From: Rufibacter psychrotolerans
Lineage (GTDB): Bacteria; Bacteroidota; Bacteroidia; Cytophagales; Hymenobacteraceae
Direction of reading: 5' to 3'
DNA length: 64,000 nucleotides
NCBI RefSeq assembly: GCF_016924645.1
Contig: NZ_JAFFJV010000023.1
Coordinates: 1 to 64,000 of the forward strand
Made by a program: the position numbers and the translations under genes. Shown piece after piece: positions 20,429-27,501 of this stretch (the first letter of the stretch is position 1; each line of letters begins with the position of its first letter). A model generated the notes under the pieces. It was not told where the DNA came from. It was given only the letters and a program-made list of their open reading frames with translations, and did no database searches.

Positions 20429-20725
20429 ATGGCCATGTTGATACGAGTGGTGCGCATGACGTTCAGGGAGAAAAAGGTACCCGATTTTCTGGACCTGTTC
20501 AGGGCCTCCAGAGACAAGAACAGCGCGTTTCCCGGGTGCCGAAGCCTGGAGCTGTTGCAGGACTACCACCTCCCCCATGTCTACAGCACCTACAGCCAAT
20601 GGGACTCAGACGAAGCCCTGAACAACTACCGCAAATCAGAATTGTTCGGGAGTGTCTGGAAACCAACCAAAGCCATGTTCGCGGAGCCGGCGCAGACTTT
20701 CTCTTTCAAGCCTGCTGAATTGTAG
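20429..20725 (+). CDS. Antibiotic-biosynthesis-monooxygenase (ABM) domain protein
   Basis: This encodes a 98-residue single-domain protein of the dimeric alpha-beta barrel (ABM/YgiN-like) fold, often quinol or haem-related monooxygenases. The pattern RVVRMTFREKKVPDFLDLF, PGCRSLELLQDY, YSTYSQWDSDEALNNYRKSE is typical of the fold. A second ATG two codons later is an alternative start. It lies upstream of the catalase/haem genes but is separated by a strong hairpin, so co-transcription is unlikely. Confidence 0.75.
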   Translation: MAMLIRVVRMTFREKKVPDFLDLFRASRDKNSAFPGCRSLELLQDYHLPHVYSTYSQWDSDEALNNYRKSELFGSVWKPTKAMFAEPAQTFSFKPAEL

Positions 20726-21043
20726 GCTAAAGTTTTAGAGCTGTTTTCCTAGATTTAGCCTGTAAACGGCTTCACCAATTTAGCTTTCATTTTAGATGCT
20801 TGACTTCAAGCAGTCAGGTTAACTTTCTACTGCGTTTCGGGGCTGATTTATGGAAATCAGCCCTGAAACGTTTTTCACTCCCAATCTATAAAATTTCTCT
20901 TCACCTCTTTTTCTTGAGTTTCTGACTCTCAAGCCCTCACACAACTTTATAGCAACAATCTATAATAGTATAAATAATATCAATTTGAACTATCATAAGT
21001 AACCCGGCACCTTTGGGGCATTGATTCATTAACCAAGCCCAAA
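20726..21043. other. Intergenic region upstream of the catalase gene
   Basis: This 318-base gap holds two dispersed-palindrome copies (about 20727-20757 and 20833-20875), then an AT-rich stretch (20880-21000) that should contain the catalase promoter. No canonical -7 box was found. Confidence 0.5.
20833..20875 (+). terminator. Near-perfect dispersed palindrome followed by a T run
   Basis: Arms 20833-20849 and 20854-20870 form a 17-bp stem with one G-T pair around ATGG and are followed by TTTTT. This copy of the dispersed repeat has all the features of an intrinsic terminator for the upstream ABM gene. Confidence 0.65.
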
Positions 21044-22564
21044 ATGCTTAGAAAACCATTACTCTTATTAACCTTCTTGGCCAGTAGCCAGTTGGTTTTT
21101 GCGCAGAAACCGCTTACCACCAACACTGGTGCTCCGGTAGGCAACAACCAGAACTCCAAAACCGCCGGCGAGAACGGTCCGGTGCTGCTGGAAGATGTGC
21201 ACCTGATTGAGAAACTCGCTTCCTTTGACCGTGAGCGCATCCCGGAGCGCGTGGTACACGCCCGCGGAGCCGGAGCCTTCGGGGAATTTGAGAACTACGC
21301 AGACTTCTCGGCCTACACAAAAGCCTCTCTGTTCAACACGCCAGGCAAGAAAACGCCGGTGTTTGTGCGCTTCTCTACCGTGGTGCACGAGCAAGGCTCG
21401 CCCGAAACGTTGCGTGACCCGCGCGGTTTTGCCGTGAAATTCTACACCGATCAAGGCAACTATGACCTGGTAGGCAACAACCTGCCGGTGTTCTTCATTA
21501 GAGACGCCATGAAGTTCCCGGACATGGTGCACTCGTTCAAGCCCTCTCCTATTTACAACCGCCAGGACAACAACCGCGTGTTCGATTTCCTGTCTAACGT
21601 ACCGGAAAGCACCAACATGCTCACCTACCTGTACCAGGACCTGGGCATTCCGGCTAACTACCGCCAGATGGATGGTCATGGGGTACACGCCTTCAAATGG
21701 GTGAATGCCAAAGGCGAAGTAACCTACGTGAAATACAAGTGGACCTCGCAACAAGGCGTGAAAACCCTGACCGGCGCCGAAGCCGCGCAGGTACAGGCCC
21801 AGAACCACAGCCACGCCACCCAGGACCTGTACACCGAGATCAACAAAGGCAACTTCCCGGCTTGGGAGCTGTCGGTGCAAATGATCAAACCGGAAGACTT
21901 GGACAAGTTTGACTTCAACCCGCTGGACCCTACCAAAATCTGGCCGGAGAGCATCGCACCTAGCAAGAAAATTGGCAAGATGACCTTGAACAAGGTACCC
22001 GATAACTTCTTTGAATCTGTGGAGCAGGCCGCGTTTGCGCCGGGCACGCTGGTACCGGGTATTGAGCCGTCAGAGGACCGTCTGTTGCAAGGCCGAGTGT
22101 TTTCTTACTTTGATACGCAACGCTACCGCCTGGGCGGAAACTTCCAGCGCATTGCCGTGAACGCGCCCAAAGTGGAAGTGAACAGCTTCAACCAGAATGG
22201 GGTCATGAGCAACCGCACCACCAAGTCAGAGGTGAACTACCAGCCCAGCACGTCGCAGCCAAGCTTCGTGGACAACAGCCAGTTCAATTACTCAAGCCAG
22301 AAAATCAACGCCGAGACCATGCAGCGGGCCATTGGCAAGCAGAACAATTTCCAGCAGGCCGGCGATCTGTACCGCTCCCTTTCAAAAGTGGAGAAAGACC
22401 ACCTCATCAATAACCTGGCCGGCGACCTGAGCCAGGTGCGAAACAAAGAAATAGTGAATAGAATGGTGAATTACTTCTACCAGGCCGATGCCGATTACGG
22501 TACCCGCCTGATCAAAGCCCTGAAACTGGAGAAAAGCCAGGTGCAGGCGCTTACCCAGAAATAA
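21044..22564 (+). CDS. katA: Exported clade-type catalase
   Basis: This encodes a 506-residue haem catalase that dismutates hydrogen peroxide. Residues 1-20 form a signal peptide ending QLVFA, so the mature enzyme should be periplasmic. The active-site signature FDRERIPERVVHARG carries catalytic His72, the distal Asn lies in DLVGNNLPVFFIRD, and the haem-ligand Tyr is in RVFSYFDTQRYRLG. The length matches small-subunit catalases. It heads a run with hemA, hemH and an exported ankyrin gene, consistent with a peroxide-defence and haem-supply unit. The weak hairpin at 22588-22608 may separate it from hemA. Confidence 0.95.
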   Translation: MLRKPLLLLTFLASSQLVFAQKPLTTNTGAPVGNNQNSKTAGENGPVLLEDVHLIEKLASFDRERIPERVVHARGAGAFGEFENYADFSAYTKASLFNTPGKKTPVFVRFSTVVHEQGSPETLRDPRGFAVKFYTDQGNYDLVGNNLPVFFIRDAMKFPDMVHSFKPSPIYNRQDNNRVFDFLSNVPESTNMLTYLYQDLGIPANYRQMDGHGVHAFKWVNAKGEVTYVKYKWTSQQGVKTLTGAEAAQVQAQNHSHATQDLYTEINKGNFPAWELSVQMIKPEDLDKFDFNPLDPTKIWPESIAPSKKIGKMTLNKVPDNFFESVEQAAFAPGTLVPGIEPSEDRLLQGRVFSYFDTQRYRLGGNFQRIAVNAPKVEVNSFNQNGVMSNRTTKSEVNYQPSTSQPSFVDNSQFNYSSQKINAETMQRAIGKQNNFQQAGDLYRSLSKVEKDHLINNLAGDLSQVRNKEIVNRMVNYFYQADADYGTRLIKALKLEKSQVQALTQK

Positions 22565-22587
22565 TTCTACTAAACATACCGGGTCAA

Positions 22588-22608
22588 GCCGGGCAGTTTC
22601 TGTCCGGC
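22588..22608 (+). terminator. Weak hairpin between katA and hemA
   Basis: GCCGGGCA pairs with TGTCCGGC (one G-T pair) around GTTTC. There is no strong T run, so it may attenuate rather than stop transcription. Confidence 0.4.
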
Positions 22609-22649
22609 CTGCCTACTTCCTTTGCTTCAACCTCCAAAACTAAATTCCC

Positions 22650-23884
22650 GTGAACACTCTGCAGGTGATCTCCCTTTCCCATGAAAACGCTTCCCTGGCC
22701 TACCGCGAGGCGCTCCAGCTTTCCGCGCCTGAAGCAGACCTATTCATGCTGTCTTTAAAGCAGAGGGATCTGGTGACTGGGTTGGTAGTGGTCACCACCT
22801 GCAACCGCACCGAGGTGTACTTTGAGTCTGAAGGCACTCCTACTACCCTGATTCAGGAGGAACTGCTCTCCTTCAAGAAGATTGAAAACCGCGCGATTTA
22901 TCAAAAACTGTTCAAAAACATTCGTCAGAGCCAAGACACTTTCCAGTACCTCCTGGAAGTAGGCATAGGCCTACGCTCCCAGGTGCTGGGCGACCGGCAG
23001 ATCATCAGCCAATTAAAGGCCAGCTACCAACAGGCGCATGCCCTTCAGGTGACCAGTCCGCTTTTGCACAGGGGTTTCAATCCTTGTTCAAGACCCACAA
23101 ACGGGTGCATAACGAGACTTCTTTCCGGTTGGGAGCATCTTCGGTGGGCTACGCCGCGCTGGAGCGGGTCACTGATTTCTTCCCGCGCAAAACACTTGCC
23201 CAGAAGAAACTGCTGATTATAGGTACCGGCCAACTGGGCACCGATGTAGCCCGATACGCCGCTTCGTTCGGGTTTACCCAAATCACCCTGAGCAACCGAA
23301 CCCTTGCCAAAGCCGAAGCTCTGGCTTCAGAAGTGAAAGCCAGCGTGCTGCCGTTTGCGGCATTCGCAGAACAAATTGCTTCGTTTGACGTGATCGTTTC
23401 CTGCGTGAGCGGTGGCGAAGTCCTCTCATTACAGAGCTTCCAGAGCTTACCGGAAAAAAGACGCGTGTTGCTGGATTTGGCGGTTCCGCTGAGTTTTCCT
23501 GCGGAAGTGGGGCAACTGCCGGGCATTTCCCTGGTAAACATGGATGAACTTCTCTCTAAAACCCAGGCGGTGCAGAAAGTGCGCGAAGACGCCATCGCGG
23601 AGGTAATAAGAATCATTCGGGAAGACGTGGGCACCTTTGAAGATTGGTTGCAGGATGTACCCGTGACCCAAGCCCTTCAGGAACTTAAGCGCTACTTTGC
23701 CACCGTGCTGGAAGCTGAACTCCAGAATCATTCCCAAACCCCCACCCCCCAACTCTCCCAGTCACTGGCCGAAGCCGCCCTCCAAAAGCTGCTCCGCCGT
23801 CCGGCCAAAACCCTGAAAACCAGCCAGGGCCCAAACCGGCAAGTGCTGCTGGAATCTTTGCAGACGTTATTCCAACTTGCCTAA
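22650..23884 (+). pseudogene. hemA: Glutamyl-tRNA reductase gene with a one-base frameshift
   Basis: HemA reduces glutamyl-tRNA to glutamate-1-semialdehyde, the first step of C5 tetrapyrrole synthesis. The first half (22650 to about 23074) contains the catalytic-Cys motif VVTTCNRTEVYF and GLRSQVLGDRQIISQLK. The frame is then lost at a GGGG run (23071-23074). The second half reads on in another frame with FKTHKRVHNETSFRLGASSVGYAAL, the NADPH-binding GTGQLGTD, and the C-terminal dimerisation helix. Adding one G restores LLHRGFQSLFKTHKR, exactly the family sequence. Full length would be about 411 residues. It is either a real recent mutation or a homopolymer sequencing error. hemH follows 12 bases later. 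Confidence 0.9.
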
Positions 23885-23896
23885 ACCCATATACCC

Positions 23897-25000
23897 ATGT
23901 CTCTGATCACCAAAACCGGCGTCTTGTTAGTGAACCAAGGCACCCCAGACAGCCCTTCCGTTGCCGATGTGCGCAAATACCTCCGGCAGTTCCTGATGGA
24001 TGAACGGGTTATTGACCTTCCGTTCCTGAAGCGTTGGCCCTTGGTGAACCTGGTGATCGCGCCGTTTCGGGCTCCTAAATCCGCGAAGGTGTACCGCCAG
24101 CTCTGGACCTCTCAAGGCTCGCCGCTGAAAGTATACGGATACCGCGCGGTGCATATGCTGCAGGCTTCGCTGGGGAAAAGTTACGTGGTAAAGCTGGCCA
24201 TGCGCTACCAGAACCCTTCTATTGAAAGTGCGCTGGCCGAGTTCAAAGCCTTGGGCATTACTTCGCTGGTGGTAGTGCCGCTGTACCCGCAGTACGCCTC
24301 GGCCACTACCGGATCGGTGTACCAGAAGGTGATGGAGACGGTGAAAGACTGGACCGTTCTGCCCCAGATCCGGTTTGTGAACCAGTTCTGGGAGCATCCG
24401 CAGTTTATAAGGGCTTTCGCGAAACTAGGCCAAAAACACCTGGACCAACAAACGTACGACCACGTGGTGTTCACTTACCACGGCCTGCCCGAGCGGCAAC
24501 TGCACAAAGACGAGCAATTCAAAAGCTGCGAAGAGGCCCATTGCCAGCATTCGCTGCACGAAGGCAACCAGTTCTGCTACCGGGCACAGTGCTACGCCAC
24601 CAGCCGAGCCATTGCCTTGGAGCTAGGCATTCCAGAAGACCGATACACCGTCTGTTTCCAGTCCCGGTTGGGCAAAGATCCTTGGATTCAGCCCTACACC
24701 GAGGACGTGATCCGTAAGTTAGCCGCCGTTGGCACCAAAAAAGTGCTGGTGTTTGCGCCTTCCTTCATCGCCGATTGCCTGGAAACCACCATTGAAGTGG
24801 GCGGGGAATACAAAGAGCTGTTTGAGGAGCTGGGCGGCCCCCACTGGCAACTGGTGGAAAGCCTCAACGACAATGCCTCCTGGATTGCCTGCCTCCACCA
24901 ACTTGTAACCCAGTTTACCCCTGTTTCGCAGAAAACGACCCAAAAAGCCTTTCACGCCTTTAAACGCTACCCCAGCATCCATTCCATTTCCCTAAACTGA
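23897..25000 (+). CDS. hemH: Ferrochelatase
   Basis: This encodes a 367-residue enzyme that inserts ferrous iron into protoporphyrin IX, the last haem synthesis step. Seen are GVLLVNQGTPDSP at the start, the catalytic-His motif FTYHGLPERQL, YRAQCYATSRAIA, FQSRLGKDPWIQPYT and the conserved FAPSFIADCLETTIE. No membrane anchor is evident. The C-terminal tail contains FTPVSQKTTQK, a translated copy of the dispersed palindrome (24914-24946), beyond the catalytic core. It sits directly after hemA and is probably co-transcribed. Confidence 0.96.
   Translation: MSLITKTGVLLVNQGTPDSPSVADVRKYLRQFLMDERVIDLPFLKRWPLVNLVIAPFRAPKSAKVYRQLWTSQGSPLKVYGYRAVHMLQASLGKSYVVKLAMRYQNPSIESALAEFKALGITSLVVVPLYPQYASATTGSVYQKVMETVKDWTVLPQIRFVNQFWEHPQFIRAFAKLGQKHLDQQTYDHVVFTYHGLPERQLHKDEQFKSCEEAHCQHSLHEGNQFCYRAQCYATSRAIALELGIPEDRYTVCFQSRLGKDPWIQPYTEDVIRKLAAVGTKKVLVFAPSFIADCLETTIEVGGEYKELFEELGGPHWQLVESLNDNASWIACLHQLVTQFTPVSQKTTQKAFHAFKRYPSIHSISLN
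24914..24946. repeat. Dispersed palindrome inside hemH
   Basis: TTTACCCCTGTTT and GAAAACgaCCCAAAAA match the consensus arms. It is in frame near the hemH C terminus. Confidence 0.55.
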
Positions 25001-25022
25001 TAAGACCCAATAGTCCATACTC

Positions 25023-25544
25023 ATGAAAACCCTTTTATTAAAATTAGCTTTCTTCTTTTTACCCGCCACCCTATTCGCGCAGAGCGCAGATCTGTTCTCC
25101 GCCGCCAGAACCGGCAACGTGGCCGCTATTCAGCAACTGATTCAGTCCAAAGCCGATGTGAACGCCACCGATGCCAAAGGCTTCACGCCCCTGATCCTGT
25201 CCGTGTACAACGGTCAGCCGGAAACTGCCGCTGCCCTGCTCAAAGCCGGGGCCAACGTGAACCACCAGGACCTGACCGGCAACACCGCCCTCATGGGAGC
25301 CGCGTTCAAAGGCCACCTTGCCATTGCCCAACTCCTGATTGACCACAAAGCCAACCTGAACCTGCAGAACGGAAACGGCGGTACCGCCCTGATGTTCGCC
25401 ACCATGTTCGGGCGGAATGACCTGGTGCAACTGCTGCTTCAGCACGGCGCCGATGCCTCGCTCAAAGACCAGCGCGGACTCACTGCCCTGGCGCTGGCGC
25501 AGCAACAAGGCAATACCCAGGCGGCCGTCCTGCTGCAGAAATAA
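25023..25544 (+). CDS. Exported ankyrin-repeat protein (AnkB-like)
   Basis: This encodes a 173-residue protein with a signal peptide (residues 1-19, ending TLFAQ) and four to five ankyrin repeats. The repeat consensus is visible as ADVNATDAKGFTPLILSVYNGQ, ANVNHQDLTGNTALMGAAFKGH, ANLNLQNGNGGTALMFATMFGR and ADASLKDQRGLTALALA. A periplasmic ankyrin protein (AnkB) supports catalase KatB in Pseudomonas. The position here, behind exported catalase, hemA and hemH, makes the same role the best inference. It lies 22 bases after hemH and ends at a strong terminator. Confidence 0.85.
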   Translation: MKTLLLKLAFFFLPATLFAQSADLFSAARTGNVAAIQQLIQSKADVNATDAKGFTPLILSVYNGQPETAAALLKAGANVNHQDLTGNTALMGAAFKGHLAIAQLLIDHKANLNLQNGNGGTALMFATMFGRNDLVQLLLQHGADASLKDQRGLTALALAQQQGNTQAAVLLQK

Positions 25545-25591
25545 CGAGGAGTACGTTCTAATAACAGAACAAACTCCCTTTCCATAGATCC

Positions 25592-25624
25592 GCAAACGGC
25601 CGGGGCGCTGCCCCGGCCGTTTGC
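25592..25624 (+). terminator. Terminator of the katA-hemAH-ank unit
   Basis: A perfect 15-bp GC-rich stem (25592-25606 with 25610-25624) around GCT is followed by TTTT. Confidence 0.85.
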
Positions 25625-25672
25625 TTTTACAAGCAATTAGGAACCAATCTGCTATCCCCGTTGCTCCTTCTG

Positions 25673-25707
25673 TTTCAAGGCTGTTTTTACCAGATCATCC
25701 CTAAAAC
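25673..25707. repeat. Dispersed palindrome upstream of hscB
   Basis: TTTCAAGGCTGTTTTT and TCCCTAAAAC occupy the expected positions. The right inner arm is degraded. Confidence 0.4.
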
Positions 25708-25795
25708 AAAACAATTCAGCGGGAAAGAAGTAATTTTACCCAGCACGGCTTTGATGAGCCTTGCCCTTAAACACGCATCCTAACCCAGGTAGCCC

Positions 25796-26329
25796 ATGAA
25801 CTACTTCCAATTCTATGAAATACCGGAAAGCTTTCTGCCCGATGAGAAAGCCATCCAGACCAAATACTACGCCCTGAGCCGCGAGTTCCACCCCGACTTC
25901 TACACGCTGGAGTCACAAGAAAAGCAGCAGGAGATACTGGAGAAGTCTACCCTCAACACCAACGCCTACCGCACGCTCTCCCACTTTGACCGCCGCATGC
26001 AGTACATTCTGGAGCAGCACGGCCTGCTGGAAGAAGGCGGTGACAATGACCTGCCCCAGAACTTTCTGATGGAGGTGATGGAGTTGAACGAACAGCTGAT
26101 GGAGCTGGAGATGGACCCGGATCCGCTGCAGTACAAGATTGTCTCTGACCAAACCATGCAACTGGAGGGCGAACTGAAAGCCGAGATCTGGCCGGTACTG
26201 GAAAAGTATCCAACGCTACCCCCTGAGGCTCAGTCCGAAGCCCTGAAGCAGGTAAAAAATTATTATTTGAAGCGCCGGTACCTCTTGCGTATTCAGGATT
26301 CATTGGCTAAGTTTGCACCACATTCCTGA
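25796..26329 (+). CDS. hscB: Fe-S assembly J-domain co-chaperone HscB
   Basis: This encodes a 177-residue co-chaperone that delivers the scaffold IscU to HscA/DnaK during iron-sulfur cluster assembly. The J-domain occupies residues 1-75, with the HPD motif at about 33-35 in LSREFHPDFYT. The C-terminal HSCB oligomerisation domain is a three-helix region (NFLMEVMELNEQLMELE and YYLKRRYLLRIQD). The length is typical. It lies just upstream of a tRNA gene and no other isc genes are adjacent. Confidence 0.92.
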   Translation: MNYFQFYEIPESFLPDEKAIQTKYYALSREFHPDFYTLESQEKQQEILEKSTLNTNAYRTLSHFDRRMQYILEQHGLLEEGGDNDLPQNFLMEVMELNEQLMELEMDPDPLQYKIVSDQTMQLEGELKAEIWPVLEKYPTLPPEAQSEALKQVKNYYLKRRYLLRIQDSLAKFAPHS

Positions 26330-26379
26330 TAAGCACCGCGGAAACGCACCGTTTACCAGGTTCTACCGAAAGAGTACTT

Positions 26380-26463
26380 GCCCAGGTGGCGGAATCGGTA
26401 GACGCGTTGGTCTCAAACACCAATATCTTCACGGATGTGCCGGTTCGACTCCGGCCCTGGGTA
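26380..26463 (+). tRNA. tRNA-Leu (anticodon CAA)
   Basis: The cloverleaf is complete: acceptor GCCCAGG pairs with CCTGGGT (26456-26462), the anticodon stem TTGGT/ACCAA encloses loop CTCAAAC with anticodon CAA at 26414-26416. A long variable arm typical of leucine tRNA follows, with T-arm GCCGG-TTCGACT-CCGGC. Discriminator A is 26463. The CCA end is not encoded. Confidence 0.93.
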
Positions 26464-26469
26464 CTCCCA

Positions 26470-26504
26470 AAGCCTTGTAAACGAAAGTTTGCAAGGCTTT
26501 TTTT
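26470..26504 (+). terminator. Terminator after tRNA-Leu
   Basis: The stem AAGCCTTGTAAAC pairs with GTTTGCAAGGCTT (one wobble) around GAAA and is followed by a seven-T run. Confidence 0.85.
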
Positions 26505-26520
26505 GTTTATCATAGGATTT

Positions 26521-26548
26521 GTAGCGTCGTTACCCTGTAACGACGTGG
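26521..26548 (+). repeat. REP palindrome copy 1
   Basis: The core arms CGTCGTTAC and GTAACGACG (26525-26545) pair perfectly around CCT, with GTAG before and TGG after. With copy 2 it forms an inverted pair on the left side of the RAYT gene. Confidence 0.85.
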
Positions 26549-26661
26549 TGCTACGCACCGGTTACCGTTTCTATCTGCTTGAACCGCCTTAGCAGATGAG
26601 CTCTTTTATCAATGCCCAGGAGAAAGGCTTAATCCTAGATCACCAGGCTTGTTTCATGGAA

Positions 26662-26689
26662 CCACGTCGTTACAGGGTAACGACGCTGC
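26662..26689 (-). repeat. REP palindrome copy 2 (inverted)
   Basis: This is the reverse complement of copy 1 with a single mismatch, separated from it by 113 bases. It ends 19 bases from the RAYT stop codon. Confidence 0.85.
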
Positions 26690-26707
26690 ATTTGGTTATT
26701 CTCCGGT

Positions 26708-27262
26708 TCAAGGTTTATAGAACCGATCCTCTTGCCATTTGGATGGGTTGTTTAAGATATAATCTTCGATGAGAATCAACTCTCGTTGATTCCTGATAAT
26801 GCAGTCATGGAATCGGGGTTGCCACCCGAACGGTTCGGTGCTCACGCTCCTGATCATTTTGGTGCAGGTAGATTTGTATAAGCCAATCACATGAGAAATG
26901 GAACCTGCCTTCGGGGCTAATTTGGCCATAAACTCGTTTTTGCTGGTAGCAGGTTTATTGGGCAATATTAACAACTCGTTCCTCAAAATGGATTCAGCCT
27001 CCAGCCCAATTATTGCATGCACATGGTTCGGCATCACCACAAATTCGCCCAAAAATACGGGAGGTATATGCTTTGGCAGGTCAAGCCAATAATCATGGGC
27101 AATCTGCCCCTCATCAGACAAAACCATCTCCCCGTTCACCACCTCGCCAAAATATGGAAAGCGGTCTTGCGTACAAATGGTGATGAAATACAAACCTCCA
27201 AGCCGGTAATCATAGCCCCTCAGGCGACGGGCGTTTTTGCTGAAAGCATCATATTTTGACAT
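26708..27262 (-). CDS. REP-associated tyrosine transposase (RAYT)
   Basis: This encodes a 184-residue Y1/IS200-like HUH transposase domain protein. The HUH motif is MPNHVHAII at about residue 80, and the likely catalytic Tyr is in IEDYILNNPSKW near the C terminus. The N-terminal RRLRGYDYRLGGLYFITICTQDR is typical of the family. RAYTs cleave and spread REP palindromes and are usually domesticated single-copy genes. Here it is enclosed by two inverted REP pairs, which strongly supports the assignment. The gene looks intact. Confidence 0.92.
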   Translation of the reverse strand: MSKYDAFSKNARRLRGYDYRLGGLYFITICTQDRFPYFGEVVNGEMVLSDEGQIAHDYWLDLPKHIPPVFLGEFVVMPNHVHAIIGLEAESILRNELLILPNKPATSKNEFMAKLAPKAGSISHVIGLYKSTCTKMIRSVSTEPFGWQPRFHDCIIRNQRELILIEDYILNNPSKWQEDRFYKP

Positions 27263-27333
27263 GGAAGAATAAACGAAAAGACTGTCCTCCTGTTTTCAGC
27301 CTCCTTTTCTAAAATAAGCCCATAACCAGAACT

Positions 27334-27361
27334 GTAGCGTCGTTACCCTGTAACGACGTGG
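27334..27361 (+). repeat. REP palindrome copy 3
   Basis: It is identical over 28 bases to copy 1 and lies 71 bases upstream of the RAYT start. Confidence 0.85.
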
Positions 27362-27473
27362 TTGTTCGCAGCACCAACCATACCTCCCTCTTATGCCGCT
27401 CCCTGCAACTGAAACTAACATTTTTGCCCAGGAAAACGGAATGTTCAAGAAGAGCCGTTTTTGTTGCATGGAG

Positions 27474-27501
27474 ACACGTCGTTACAGGGTAACGACGCTA
27501 C
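27474..27501 (-). repeat. REP palindrome copy 4 (inverted), overlapping a stop codon
   Basis: It is the reverse complement of copies 1 and 3 with one mismatch at its edge. Its last bases supply the TAG stop codon (27498-27500) of the adjacent peptidase gene on the minus strand. Confidence 0.85.

Noticed and set aside
23071-23084. Programmed ribosomal frameshift in hemA
   Set aside because: No classic slippery heptamer with a downstream structure was seen; a one-G homopolymer loss explains the break more simply.
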